Source: Anabaena sp. 4-3 (GTDB taxonomy: Bacteria > Cyanobacteriota > Cyanobacteriia > Cyanobacteriales > Nostocaceae). From it: a DNA stretch of 64,000 bases. Made by a program: the position numbers and the translations under genes. Where the stretch lies: NCBI RefSeq assembly GCF_001597745.1, contig NZ_LUHJ01000042.1:1-64000 (forward strand), given 5' to 3'. Positions 1-8,001 of the stretch are shown here, one piece after another. A model generated the notes under the pieces. The model worked only from the letters and a program-made list of their open reading frames with translations, was not told the DNA's origin and ran no database searches. Numbering within the stretch: position 1 is the stretch's first letter; the number at the start of each line of letters is the position of its first letter.

Positions 1-36
1 CCTGCCACAATTGCTCGGCGCCAGGTTGATTTTTAA
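1..36 (+). CDS. Possible 3' end of an upstream gene (partial)
   Basis: Frame 1 is open from the window edge and reads PATIARRQVDF before a TAA stop at 34-36. A terminator-like hairpin starts 7 bases later, which fits the end of a gene. Eleven residues are too few to name the protein, and a chance open frame is possible. Confidence 0.35.
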   Translation, partial: PATIARRQVDF

Positions 37-42
37 ACAATC

Positions 43-80
43 AAGCCTCCTCTAATCAACAAGAGGGGGCTTGTGTTTTC
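43..80 (+). terminator. Rho-independent terminator-like hairpin
   Basis: The arms AAGCCTCCTCT (43-53) and AGAGGGGGCTT (62-72) pair over 11 positions with one G-T wobble around an 8-base loop. A T-containing tail, GTGTTTTC, follows. The hairpin lies just after the possible gene end at 36, so it probably terminates that rightward transcript. Confidence 0.6.
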
Positions 81-298
81 GGAACATTGATTGATGCCTC
101 TAATGGCGCATCATTACTTACTATAGGCTGACATCCCTATAAAGTATTGTAAATAGAGATTCTTCCTGATTTGCTTTACTGCTGAAAGGGTTTTTAGTTA
201 TTTGATCTCATTTCTTTGCACTTGATTACTTCTCTTTCCCCTGTGTATCTATTTGCTACTACCTTTTCCCAGTTCTTCTGCCAGCCCTAAGTAGTAAG

Positions 299-406
299 TA
301 GTGGACTGACACAGCAAAATTTGTGTATTAGGCAAAATCAGAACTCATTGATTTCTCTGATTTCCTCAAAAATCTATTTGATCATTTTAGGCGTGTCAGT
401 CCACTA
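299..406. mobile_element. MITE-like element with terminal inverted repeats and TA flanks
   Basis: Perfect 15-base arms GTAGTGGACTGACAC (298-312) and its reverse complement (393-407) bracket about 80 bases. After a short gap the similarity continues inward (AGC-AAAAT against GCCTAAAAT). A TA dinucleotide sits at both outer edges (299-300, 405-406), as expected for insertion by the IS630/Tc1/mariner group. The interior has no usable ORF, so this would be a non-autonomous element. The family assignment is inference. Confidence 0.55.
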
Positions 407-419
407 CAATACTGAGTTG

Positions 420-818
420 CTATTTGATTTTTAAACTTAGTTCAACACGCCCTTTTTGTTTTAGTTCGTCTAAAACGTCAGGGGGAATATTGGTTACTCG
501 TTTTACTTCAGCATCAACTGTGATCACAAAAGTTTTATCACCTCTCTCAATGTAAGTCCTAATTTCCATTGAGTCATGTTCATTATCTAAGATAAGATGA
601 CTGCCAAGAACTTTATCACCTCTGGCTTTCATATCTATTTGTATCCGTCTCACATCTTCTTCAATTAGCTCAAAATTCAACAATCCTTCTTGAACACAGA
701 GTAAGTTAGAAGGTTCTTTCAATCCCTCCTCAACTGCCTCTGCGATTTGGTTAGGAAGGCTTACAATCCTATTGAATATTTTACCAAGCTTATCTTGAAG
801 GCTTTCTTGTTGATCCAT
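420..818 (-). CDS. Hypothetical protein, last gene of the AAA/membrane-protein trio
   Basis: A 132-residue soluble protein with an acidic N-terminal half and no signal or membrane segment. I do not recognise a family. It starts 23 bases after the stop of the membrane-protein gene upstream on the same strand, so co-transcription with that gene and the AAA+ ATPase is likely. No clear Shine-Dalgarno sequence precedes the ATG at 818. The C-terminal half looks like alternating beta strands and ends close to the MITE-like element. The conserved pairing with a membrane protein and an ATPase is the only hint to its role. Confidence 0.6.
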   Translation of the reverse strand: MDQQESLQDKLGKIFNRIVSLPNQIAEAVEEGLKEPSNLLCVQEGLLNFELIEEDVRRIQIDMKARGDKVLGSHLILDNEHDSMEIRTYIERGDKTFVITVDAEVKRVTNIPPDVLDELKQKGRVELSLKIK

Positions 819-841
819 AACTATCTATAACTGATTATCTC

Positions 842-1183
842 CTAAGTTCCCTGTTGCATAAGTTTCAATTGCATTTTTTTGTCAAGTTGAGCATTAATAT
901 CAGCAGGAACGTCTGCGCGGGCAATCTCTTTTTGTCTGTACTCAAGTCTTGTACTACCATTGCGAACATTTCTGACATAAACTTCCATTCTCTGATAAAC
1001 ACGATTTCCCTCTTTTACAAGATAAACAATAGCATCTGAAGTAACTTCAAGAACCTTATCAATGGTATCGAGTATACGTACAAGGACTACAGTAGCCCAA
1101 TACTTGATTTCTTCCCAAAAAGTTGCCACAAACGCTCCAGCAACAAAGCTTCCTATCACTATTACCCAGGTAATTGGATCCAT
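842..1183 (-). CDS. Small membrane-anchored protein with amphipathic helix
   Basis: I start this at the ATG at 1183 (MDPITWVIV...) because GGAGAAGGA lies 4-5 bases before it. A longer frame to 1219 has no such site. The 113-residue product opens with one hydrophobic span (about residues 3-24), then a long helical region rich in V, L and I, then a charged tail (RLEYRQKEIAR). The likely topology is a single N-terminal anchor with a cytoplasmic helix. It sits between an AAA+ ATPase gene and an unknown gene, so it may be a membrane adaptor for the ATPase. That is inference; I recognise no family. Confidence 0.65.
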   Translation of the reverse strand: MDPITWVIVIGSFVAGAFVATFWEEIKYWATVVLVRILDTIDKVLEVTSDAIVYLVKEGNRVYQRMEVYVRNVRNGSTRLEYRQKEIARADVPADINAQLDKKMQLKLMQQGT

Positions 1184-1257
1184 AAAATTCCTTCTCCATA
1201 ATGTTTTGTTCAGAGCCATTCGTATTAGTTTTGACTAACACTGGTTTTTTCTTGTAC

Positions 1258-1398
1258 CTTAGTTTTACTGCTGTGTACTTTTCAATTTCTTCTTTTACTA
1301 AAGCCTCATCAATTAGTATTTTCGGCGAATTTTCTCTGGTGTCTTAGTTTTACTGCTGTGTATTTTTCAATTTCTTCTTTTACTAAAGCCTCATCAAT
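1258..1398. repeat. 56-bp direct duplication of the AAA+ gene 3' end
   Basis: Bases 1258-1313 and 1343-1398 are the same 56-base sequence with one substitution, 85 bases apart. The inner copy encodes the C-terminal part of the AAA+ protein. The outer copy lies after its stop, and the TGA stop (1309-1311) falls inside the edge of that copy. Read on the minus strand, the outer copy is frame-shifted relative to the gene and continues into a frame open to 1059. Confidence 0.9.
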
Positions 1399-2163
1399 AC
1401 TTTTTACCTCTTCAGTTAGCAATTTTAAGCCTAACTTAATAGTGATATTTTTGATATCACCACCACAAAGACCATCACTAATATTAGCTAAACGCTCATA
1501 GCTTACTTCTTTGGGTACGTTTTCAGATAAGTGAAATCTCCATAGATGTTCTCTCATTACTAAATCTGGAGATAAAAACTCTATATTGAATATAATTCTC
1601 CTCAAAAAAGCCTCATCATAGTTATCAAAAAGATTTGTCGCAAACACAATAATTCCGTTGAATTTGTCTAATAGAGTGAGCAAAGTGCTTTTTGCTGAAT
1701 TCACACCATGATCGGCTGCTTGTGATAGATTGGAGATTCTTCTACTGAGGACAGCATCAGCTTCATCAAAGAATAGTAAGCTTTTTGTTTCTTCTGCTGT
1801 TTTGAAAACTGATGCTAAGTTATCAGATGTTCCTCCTATAAAAGAGGATTCAAGCTCACCATAGTTAGCTCTAATAATTGACATTCCAAGTTTATGAGCA
1901 ATTGCCTCAGCCGTTATGCTTTTACCTGTACCGGGTACGCCAAAAAAGTTAATGCTCAAAGCACTTCCTGTTTTCAGAAATCGGTTAAATTGCCAATCAT
2001 TCAAGAGCTTATCTCTGTTTTTGATGTAAGCAACCATCTGGTCTATTTGGTCAAGGGTGCTTTTAGATAGTGCTACTTCTTCAAGAGTCCACTTCGGTTG
2101 CTCTACTAAAATCTGTGATTTCTTGTTTGACTTATCGCTGTCTTTGACAATTTCGTAGTCCAT
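1309..2163 (-). CDS. AAA+ ATPase
   Basis: A 284-residue single-domain AAA+ protein. Walker A is GVPGTGKS (75-82), Walker B is LLFFDEAD (about 129-136), a sensor-1-like FATN lies at 174-177, and an RR pair at 188-189 fits the arginine finger. The C-terminal helical lid is short. The fold resembles FtsH/proteasome-type ATPases without a protease. It heads a leftward cluster with a membrane protein and an unknown protein, and diverges from a STAND ATPase at 2352. The last codons follow a 56-base segment that is repeated downstream (1258-1313), so the C-terminus has been remodelled. The exact function is unknown. Confidence 0.85.
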   Translation of the reverse strand: MDYEIVKDSDKSNKKSQILVEQPKWTLEEVALSKSTLDQIDQMVAYIKNRDKLLNDWQFNRFLKTGSALSINFFGVPGTGKSITAEAIAHKLGMSIIRANYGELESSFIGGTSDNLASVFKTAEETKSLLFFDEADAVLSRRISNLSQAADHGVNSAKSTLLTLLDKFNGIIVFATNLFDNYDEAFLRRIIFNIEFLSPDLVMREHLWRFHLSENVPKEVSYERLANISDGLCGGDIKNITIKLGLKLLTEEVKSIDEALVKEEIEKYTAVKLRHQRKFAENTN

Positions 2164-2351
2164 ATTAATGCTTAATCTATTTGACTCAACTACTACAATG
2201 CCAGAATTACAGTATTTTCAACATTCTGCAAAAACGGATTTATACGGTAGTTTTATTACAAAATGCTAAGAAAAACACCGGAAAATATCGGAAAAATTTG
2301 ACTTGTGTTTCGCTATAATGGTTAAAAATGTTACAGTGTATAGCTTTTATG

Positions 2352-3728
2352 AATGTAAATGAAGTTGTAAATTTTGTGGATAAGTTAGTATTTGATAAAA
2401 CTGGCAAGCATTTAGATGACGTTCAAACTGCTGTAGTTGAGGGAACGTGGGAGAGAAAAACCTATGATGATATTGCACAAGAATGTAATGTTACTAAAAA
2501 TCATGTAGGAGATGTAGGTGCTGAATTATGGCAACTTTTATCTGAAATCTTAGACGAAGATATAAAAAAAACTAATTTTCGTTCCACAATTGAAAGATTG
2601 AAAATAACATCATTACCAATTATTATTCAAAATAACAATAAACAAAATAATAATCATACTTTTCATTTTGGTTCACAAGCCCTTGATCAATATAATAACC
2701 AAGATAATAATATCCATAAATCTAAATCAATTACTCACGATTTAACTTTAGCACCTCAAATTATCAACTTTTATAATAGAAACTCTGAACTTCAAACGAT
2801 TTATAATTGGATATTCAATCAAAATACCAATTTAATCTCTATCTTAGGACTATATGGCATTGGTAAAACTACGCTGGTGAAAAGATTTGTTGATTTACAT
2901 TTAGATAAATTTGATGTGATTATCTGGAGATGTCTAAAGTATCCTAAATCTTTAGATTTACTTATTGATGATTTATTAGATGTTTGTCAACGAGAAGTGA
3001 AAAAAACTATAGATGATAAGTTAAAACAATTATTTAAGTTGTTCAGGGAACAAAGATGTTTAATTATTCTTGATGATGTTCAGAATATATTTGTTAGTGG
3101 TGAGTTTGCTGGACAATATAAAACTGAATATCAAGATTATCAAAACTTTTTTAGTCTAATGACAAGAATTGAACATCAAAGTAGTGTGATTTTAATTAGC
3201 GAAGAAAAATCTACGGAGATGGAATCTTTAAATCAGGATTTATATCCTATTCAATCTTTAGAGTTATCTGGTTTGAATAATGTTGATATTTTACATAATA
3301 TAGGACTAAATAAAGATGAAACTTGGCTAAATTTAGTTAATTTGTATGCAGGGAATCCTGCTTATTTAAAAAGTATTGCTATATCAATCAAAAATATTTT
3401 TGATGGTAAAGTAAGTGAATTTATATCTGAGAATGAATTAGTTATTACTAAAGATATGCAATCTTTATTTGCTGAAGTTTTCAATAAAAAAATATCACCT
3501 ATCGAACAGGAAATTATTTTATCACTGAGCAAATTTGAGCAACCTGTAACTAGAGAGTATTTAAAGGCAAATTTAAAGGAGAGGTTAGAGTTATCTTCAA
3601 CTAATTTTATTAATGGCTTAGAATCGCTACAAAGAAGATTTTTAGTTAAGAAAATTACTGAAGATAAAATATTGTTTGATTTATTTAGTGTTTTTAGAGA
3701 ATATGTGAGAATTTTCTGTGAAAAATAG
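2352..3728 (+). CDS. STAND-family NB-ARC ATPase with N-terminal HTH-like domain
   Basis: I start at the ATG at 2352 (MNVNEVVNFVDKLVF), where cyanobacterial relatives typically begin; an ATG at 2328 would add 8 residues. The first 85 residues match the N-terminal domain common on cyanobacterial STAND proteins, with an HTH-like stretch around YDDIAQECNVTKNHVGDV. An Asn-rich linker follows, then an NB-ARC domain with Walker A GLYGIGKTTL (166-175) and Walker B CLIILDDV. The C-terminus looks winged-helix. Most relatives carry a WD40 or TPR sensor; here the protein stops without one, at 458 residues. STAND ATPases act as signal-triggered switches, some in phage defence. The gene is AT-rich compared with its neighbours. 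Confidence 0.82.
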   Translation, partial: NVNEVVNFVDKLVFDKTGKHLDDVQTAVVEGTWERKTYDDIAQECNVTKNHVGDVGAELWQLLSEILDEDIKKTNFRSTIERLKITSLPIIIQNNNKQNNNHTFHFGSQALDQYNNQDNNIHKSKSITHDLTLAPQIINFYNRNSELQTIYNWIFNQNTNLISILGLYGIGKTTLVKRFVDLHLDKFDVIIWRCLKYPKSLDLLIDDLLDVCQREVKKTIDDKLKQLFKLFREQRCLIILDDVQNIFVSGEFAGQYKTEYQDYQNFFSLMTRIEHQSSVILISEEKSTEMESLNQDLYPIQSLELSGLNNVDILHNIGLNKDETWLNLVNLYAGNPAYLKSIAISIKNIFDGKVSEFISENELVITKDMQSLFAEVFNKKISPIEQEIILSLSKFEQPVTREYLKANLKERLELSSTNFINGLESLQRRFLVKKITEDKILFDLFSVFREYVRIFCEK

Positions 3729-3839
3729 TGTTCTTATATTCATACCAATGAAGAATATTAGAGATGTTTTGCTTCGCTCAACATGACTCTTTCGGTATTT
3801 ATGCCAAAATTATAATGTAGCCGAAATTAGTTTCTGTTG

Positions 3840-3905
3840 ACTTTAGCGATTTCTTAATTGAGCGATCGCTCATCTGACAACAAAACATTGAGAGCGATCG
3901 CTAGC
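3840..3905. repeat. Paired HIP1 palindromes between convergent genes
   Basis: Two GCGATCGC sites lie within about 40 bases, in TGAGCGATCGCTCA and AGAGCGATCGCT contexts. Both can form short hairpins between the convergent STAND and R3H genes. HIP1 is a very frequent genomic octamer in cyanobacteria, so no specific role is claimed. Confidence 0.5.
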
Positions 3906-3934
3906 TTTGGTTTACTGTAGAAACATCGGTCAAG

Positions 3935-5671
3935 TTACGCCGGATAAATCCGTAAACGCCGATTTGGTTCTTCGCCAAAACTATGAGACTTGAGCCGATA
4001 GTGTTCTACTAACTCATGTTGCATTTTGCGGACTTGAGGAGAACGGGGTAATAACTCAACTGGCTGTCCTTTAGGAATCACAATTTGCTCAACGGCTAGC
4101 CTAGCTTCTTCTAGTGCATCAATTTCGTCATCACTACCATTGTGCAGAAACAGTTGCAGTTCTCGATCATCGGTAATTTCGGGTTCATCAATGTTCAGCA
4201 ACCGCCGCAAGCCACGGGTAATCTGAGGAATGGTGCTAGATTTAATCATGTGGATTGGCACATGACGGGCTTTCGCCATTTGCCGCAGTTTAGCATGGTT
4301 CTTGACGTGCGATCGCAACGCTAAAATGGCATCAGCACTATCAATGTCTTTTGTCAAGACTACAGGCAAAGTTAGCACATTGATCACCTGTTCTAACTGG
4401 TGACGACTAACACCATAAGGGTAAATATGCAGTGGTAAGTCTTCACCATTTGGCCCTGGCTGTCTAGTAGCATTAAAATCAATACTTTCAGAATAGTTAA
4501 ACGATTCATCCAATAAGCGATCAAATTCACTGCGCCCAGGAATTCGCTCACGTTCTGAAGGTATTACTGGCAAAGCTACCATCTGTCCAGATGAACGCCA
4601 GCCGTTAGTTTTTCGTACTGATGCCGAAGATTCATCCCTGACGGTCTGATGTTCGCCACGACCGTTGACAACTGCTAACTGCCGTGTAACAGAGAGTTTC
4701 CCCTGGTCATCAACTGTTCTCATTTGGGGGTTAGGCTGTCGTCCTCTCAATAGTGTATCTACCGTGTCAGCGACGCTTTCGTGTACTACCCAGCGTTGCC
4801 GTTCCAGCATTTCCACAGCTATCTCAAAGGTAGGAGGAGCTTTGCGTTCTAAAACAGTTTTTTGGCTACCCCTTCTTCTCGCTTCTTCATCTCCCAACGT
4901 CACTGCTTGAATACCCCCCACTAAATCAGAAAGCGTGGGGTTTTTAATCAGGTTTTCTATTTGGTTGCCGTGGGCAGTACCTACCAATTGCACACCACGT
5001 TCAGCAATGGTGCGGGCTGCTAAAGCTTCCAGTTCTGTACCAATTTCATCAATGACGATGACTTCTGGCATGTGGTTTTCTACTGCCTCAATCATCACCT
5101 GATGCTGAAGTTCTGGATGAGCTACTTGCATCCGCCTAGCACGACCAATAGCAGGGTGAGCAACATCGCCGTCCCCTGCGATTTCGTTGGAGGTGTCTAT
5201 AATGACCACACGTTTATTCAATTCATCTGCTAGAACACGGGCAATTTCTCTTAAGGCAGTGGTTTTGCCCACACCCGGACGGCCTAACATGAGAATTGAT
5301 TTACCCGTTTCAACCAAATCGCGGATCATTCCTATAGTTCCGAATACCGCCCGACCGACGCGACAAGTTAAACCGATAATCTTGCCATTACGGTTGCGGA
5401 TGGCACTGATCCGATGCAAAGTTTGCTCAATTCCTGCTCGGTTATCTCCGCCAAATGTTCCAACTCGCTGAATACAATCATCTATCTGTGCTTGAGTAAC
5501 GGGTGTTTCGCTCAGATACTCGGCTTGATTAGGAAAACGAGCCTCTGGGCGACGACCCAAATCCAAGACGACTTCTACTAAATTATCTCGTTGGGGATGA
5601 TTCTCTAGTAGTTGTCGCAGGTCTAGGGGCAAAATATCTAACAACTTTTGGAGATCGTCTGTAGTCGTCAT
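3935..5671 (-). CDS. R3H-domain AAA ATPase (Ycf45/SpoIIIAA-like)
   Basis: I start at the ATG at 5671 (MTTTDDLQKLL) with AGAGAAAG just upstream. A longer frame to 5758 would overlap ldpA by 47 bases and adds an unconserved N-terminus. The 578-residue protein has an SpoIIIAA-like ATPase core with Walker A GRPGVGKTT (130-138) and Walker B VIVIDEIG, a long linker, and a C-terminal R3H-like nucleic-acid-binding segment (about 540-577). The plastid homologue is Ycf45. The substrate is not established; nucleic acid binding is expected from R3H. It follows ldpA closely, so the two are probably co-transcribed. Confidence 0.85.
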   Translation of the reverse strand: MTTTDDLQKLLDILPLDLRQLLENHPQRDNLVEVVLDLGRRPEARFPNQAEYLSETPVTQAQIDDCIQRVGTFGGDNRAGIEQTLHRISAIRNRNGKIIGLTCRVGRAVFGTIGMIRDLVETGKSILMLGRPGVGKTTALREIARVLADELNKRVVIIDTSNEIAGDGDVAHPAIGRARRMQVAHPELQHQVMIEAVENHMPEVIVIDEIGTELEALAARTIAERGVQLVGTAHGNQIENLIKNPTLSDLVGGIQAVTLGDEEARRRGSQKTVLERKAPPTFEIAVEMLERQRWVVHESVADTVDTLLRGRQPNPQMRTVDDQGKLSVTRQLAVVNGRGEHQTVRDESSASVRKTNGWRSSGQMVALPVIPSERERIPGRSEFDRLLDESFNYSESIDFNATRQPGPNGEDLPLHIYPYGVSRHQLEQVINVLTLPVVLTKDIDSADAILALRSHVKNHAKLRQMAKARHVPIHMIKSSTIPQITRGLRRLLNIDEPEITDDRELQLFLHNGSDDEIDALEEARLAVEQIVIPKGQPVELLPRSPQVRKMQHELVEHYRLKSHSFGEEPNRRLRIYPA

Positions 5672-5711
5672 GCTTTCTCTGGTGACGTTTTTAGAGATAA
5701 CGAACGAGCGA

Positions 5712-6839
5712 TTAGCTTTCCTGCTGTGACTTGAGCTGGGAAACGAGGGAATAGGCAAGTTCTACGGCTTGCCAGAGTAATTCGGGTGATTCTTCCAGGC
5801 GAACAGTCGCCTTGACATTATTTTTCACCTCCTTGTTTTCCAACTGCTCAATAATGGGTGCTAACTTGACACGGGCATAGCTACCGTAAGCGATTCCCGC
5901 AATGGATGATGAGGGGCTATGGAACTGAGAGTCTGAGTGTTCCCCTACTCTGTTGAGTAGTCCCATTGCTTTTAACTTAGCAACTGTGTAGCTGTTAGTG
6001 CCACCTGCTAACTGTACATATCCTGGTAATTTAGCTGCCAAAACTTTTTGCCCTAGTTTGACGGTGGCTAATGTAGTGCCATTGCCAATATCACCGCTCA
6101 TCGGACGGCCGTCAGTTTGCCAAATTAAGGTAGTAGGAAGCGGAGAAATTAAGTCATAGATAGATTGCAGATAGTTGACTATACCTTCTCCGTCGGGACA
6201 ACTAATCGCTAGTACCTTTAATTGATCTGCCCAGGGTGAAATTGCTTGCCATAATCGTTGAAATTCTGCCAAACGACCGACTTGTGTGTGTATTTCTATG
6301 GCATCTATTCCCGTTGAGATTACCAATGGCGCGATCGCTCCTGGCGTTGACACTGATGATTTTGTATAAATTCTATCATAAGGACACACTGGCAGGCAAC
6401 GACCGCAGCCATAGCACTTTTGCGCCTCAACTCCCGAAAAATCATCTTTTATCGAGTTAAATACAATGGCTTGGGCTGGACAAATCTTTTCGCAAGGTCT
6501 GGGGCAGTCTGCTGGACACTCCTGGGGATTAAACTCTGCTTTGCGAAAATGGGGGTCTTCTCCATCGTTCAAACTCACCATTAAAAGAGGTGAGCTACCT
6601 TTATAGTCAAAGCCTCGCGCTTGGGCATCTTTAACTAAAGTTTTGGCTACTTTTAAGGCTGCTTGCGCGGCACTGATCACTGCTGGATCAGCTGCCACAT
6701 CTATACAGTCAGCACCTGCCAATGTATAGGCTAATGTTAAACTTCTGACTGCCGGTAGATGTTGGTAACTGGCTCCGCAGATCAGCTTGAACCAGTTACC
6801 TTGTTTGAGAGATTCTAAAGAGGTTAACAAATTAGTCAC
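5712..6839 (-). CDS. ldpA: Light-dependent period protein LdpA (iron-sulfur clock input)
   Basis: A 375-residue protein with two adjacent cysteine clusters: CPADCPRPCEKICP followed about 25 residues later by CYGCGRCLPVCP. These suit two 4Fe-4S clusters, as in LdpA, the redox-sensing protein that tunes circadian period to light in Synechococcus. The flanking regions (N-terminal FKLICGASYQ, central IDAIEIHTQVGR, later LAGGTNSYTV) follow the family. The length is normal. Its stop lies 40 bases before the R3H ATPase start. Family assignment is confident; the clock role is carried over from Synechococcus. Confidence 0.88.
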   Translation of the reverse strand: MTNLLTSLESLKQGNWFKLICGASYQHLPAVRSLTLAYTLAGADCIDVAADPAVISAAQAALKVAKTLVKDAQARGFDYKGSSPLLMVSLNDGEDPHFRKAEFNPQECPADCPRPCEKICPAQAIVFNSIKDDFSGVEAQKCYGCGRCLPVCPYDRIYTKSSVSTPGAIAPLVISTGIDAIEIHTQVGRLAEFQRLWQAISPWADQLKVLAISCPDGEGIVNYLQSIYDLISPLPTTLIWQTDGRPMSGDIGNGTTLATVKLGQKVLAAKLPGYVQLAGGTNSYTVAKLKAMGLLNRVGEHSDSQFHSPSSSIAGIAYGSYARVKLAPIIEQLENKEVKNNVKATVRLEESPELLWQAVELAYSLVSQLKSQQES

Positions 6840-7067
6840 ATTTCTATTATGCTGTCTTGTGACTAAAAATAGCAGTCTCCCAGAGCCAAATTATATCTAG
6901 TATACAAATATACTTTCCTCAATCTTATGAGCTTAATATGTTGTTAATAAAAGTTTGAGTTATCAAAATTATCAATTAACTGGGGTGAATATTCATCATT
7001 GACACTTGATGTGATTGGTTATTTGTGATTTTCACCCCAAATTGCTATTTGTTAAATAATCAATCAT

Positions 7068-7712
7068 TCACTGTGGATACAGTGGTGACTTATCAATTCC
7101 TCCGATATTGTTGAGTGGCCAAAAGCGAAGTATGGCGCGACCGATAATATTTTCACGGGGAACCACACCCCAACAACGGCTGTCGTAGCTGCTGTTACGA
7201 TTATCACCTAGGACAAGATACGAATCGGGTGGTATGGTCTGGGGTTTAGCTAAGAAAGGCGGTTGTTGTCCTGATGTACAAACATCAATGATTGTACTGT
7301 TTTCAGATTTGAGATATTTGTTTTCCTCAAGAGGTTTTTTGTTGATGTAAACTTGACCATTTTTGATTTCTACTGTTTCCCCAGGTAGACCAATTATCCG
7401 TTTAATGAAAGCATCCTGATATTGTTCTTTTTGCAACTCTTCTGTTGGTGAGAATACTATAATATCCCCCCGTTGTGGCGCAGAGAATCTATACTTCAAT
7501 TTATCAACAATAATCTTGTCTGCTTCCCATTGGTTTGGAGTTCCGTGTAAAGTAGGTTCCATAGAGCCAGAAGGAATCCAGCGTGCTTCTGCCACGAAGG
7601 TACGAATACCCAAAGCGAGAACGATACTTAATACAACCGTTCTACCTAGCTCTGCGATCCAGGAATTATCGGTTTGTTGATTAGAATTGTTGTCAGACAC
7701 TTGATTTTGCAT
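7068..7712 (-). CDS. lepB: Signal peptidase I
   Basis: Cleaves signal peptides from proteins exported across the plasma or thylakoid membrane. The 214-residue protein has one N-terminal membrane span (about 24-42), the catalytic serine in PSGSMEPTL (Ser50), the catalytic lysine in KRIIGLPGE (Lys104), and the late box GDNRNSSYDSRCWG. Length is typical for the cyanobacterial enzyme. It stands alone, divergent from pyrC, with a 290-base shared upstream region. Confidence 0.95.
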   Translation of the reverse strand: MQNQVSDNNSNQQTDNSWIAELGRTVVLSIVLALGIRTFVAEARWIPSGSMEPTLHGTPNQWEADKIIVDKLKYRFSAPQRGDIIVFSPTEELQKEQYQDAFIKRIIGLPGETVEIKNGQVYINKKPLEENKYLKSENSTIIDVCTSGQQPPFLAKPQTIPPDSYLVLGDNRNSSYDSRCWGVVPRENIIGRAILRFWPLNNIGGIDKSPLYPQ

Positions 7713-8001
7713 GAAATTACTGAAGTAAGGAAAAATGCCAGGTAATGGACTCGTTGAGGCAGACTATGACTATATTTGTTAATCTTAACGGGAGAAAGTC
7801 GATTGAGTAATCATCGGACTATTGGATGTGCAAAGTTGTTGCAGTTTTTGATGGATGTTGCTCTAATAGCAAGTATATTCATAAATTAAAAATTAATTTT
7901 TGCATGAACGGCAAAATTTTCTGAGCAAAATTGAGCGTACATTTCACCTAAAAGCGGGTTTTTCTATATCTTTAGGTTATTGTGAGAAAATTGTTAATAT
8001 C

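Noticed and set aside
854..1039. 61-codon plus-strand frame
   Set aside because: Antisense shadow of the small membrane protein, which has a good ribosome site.
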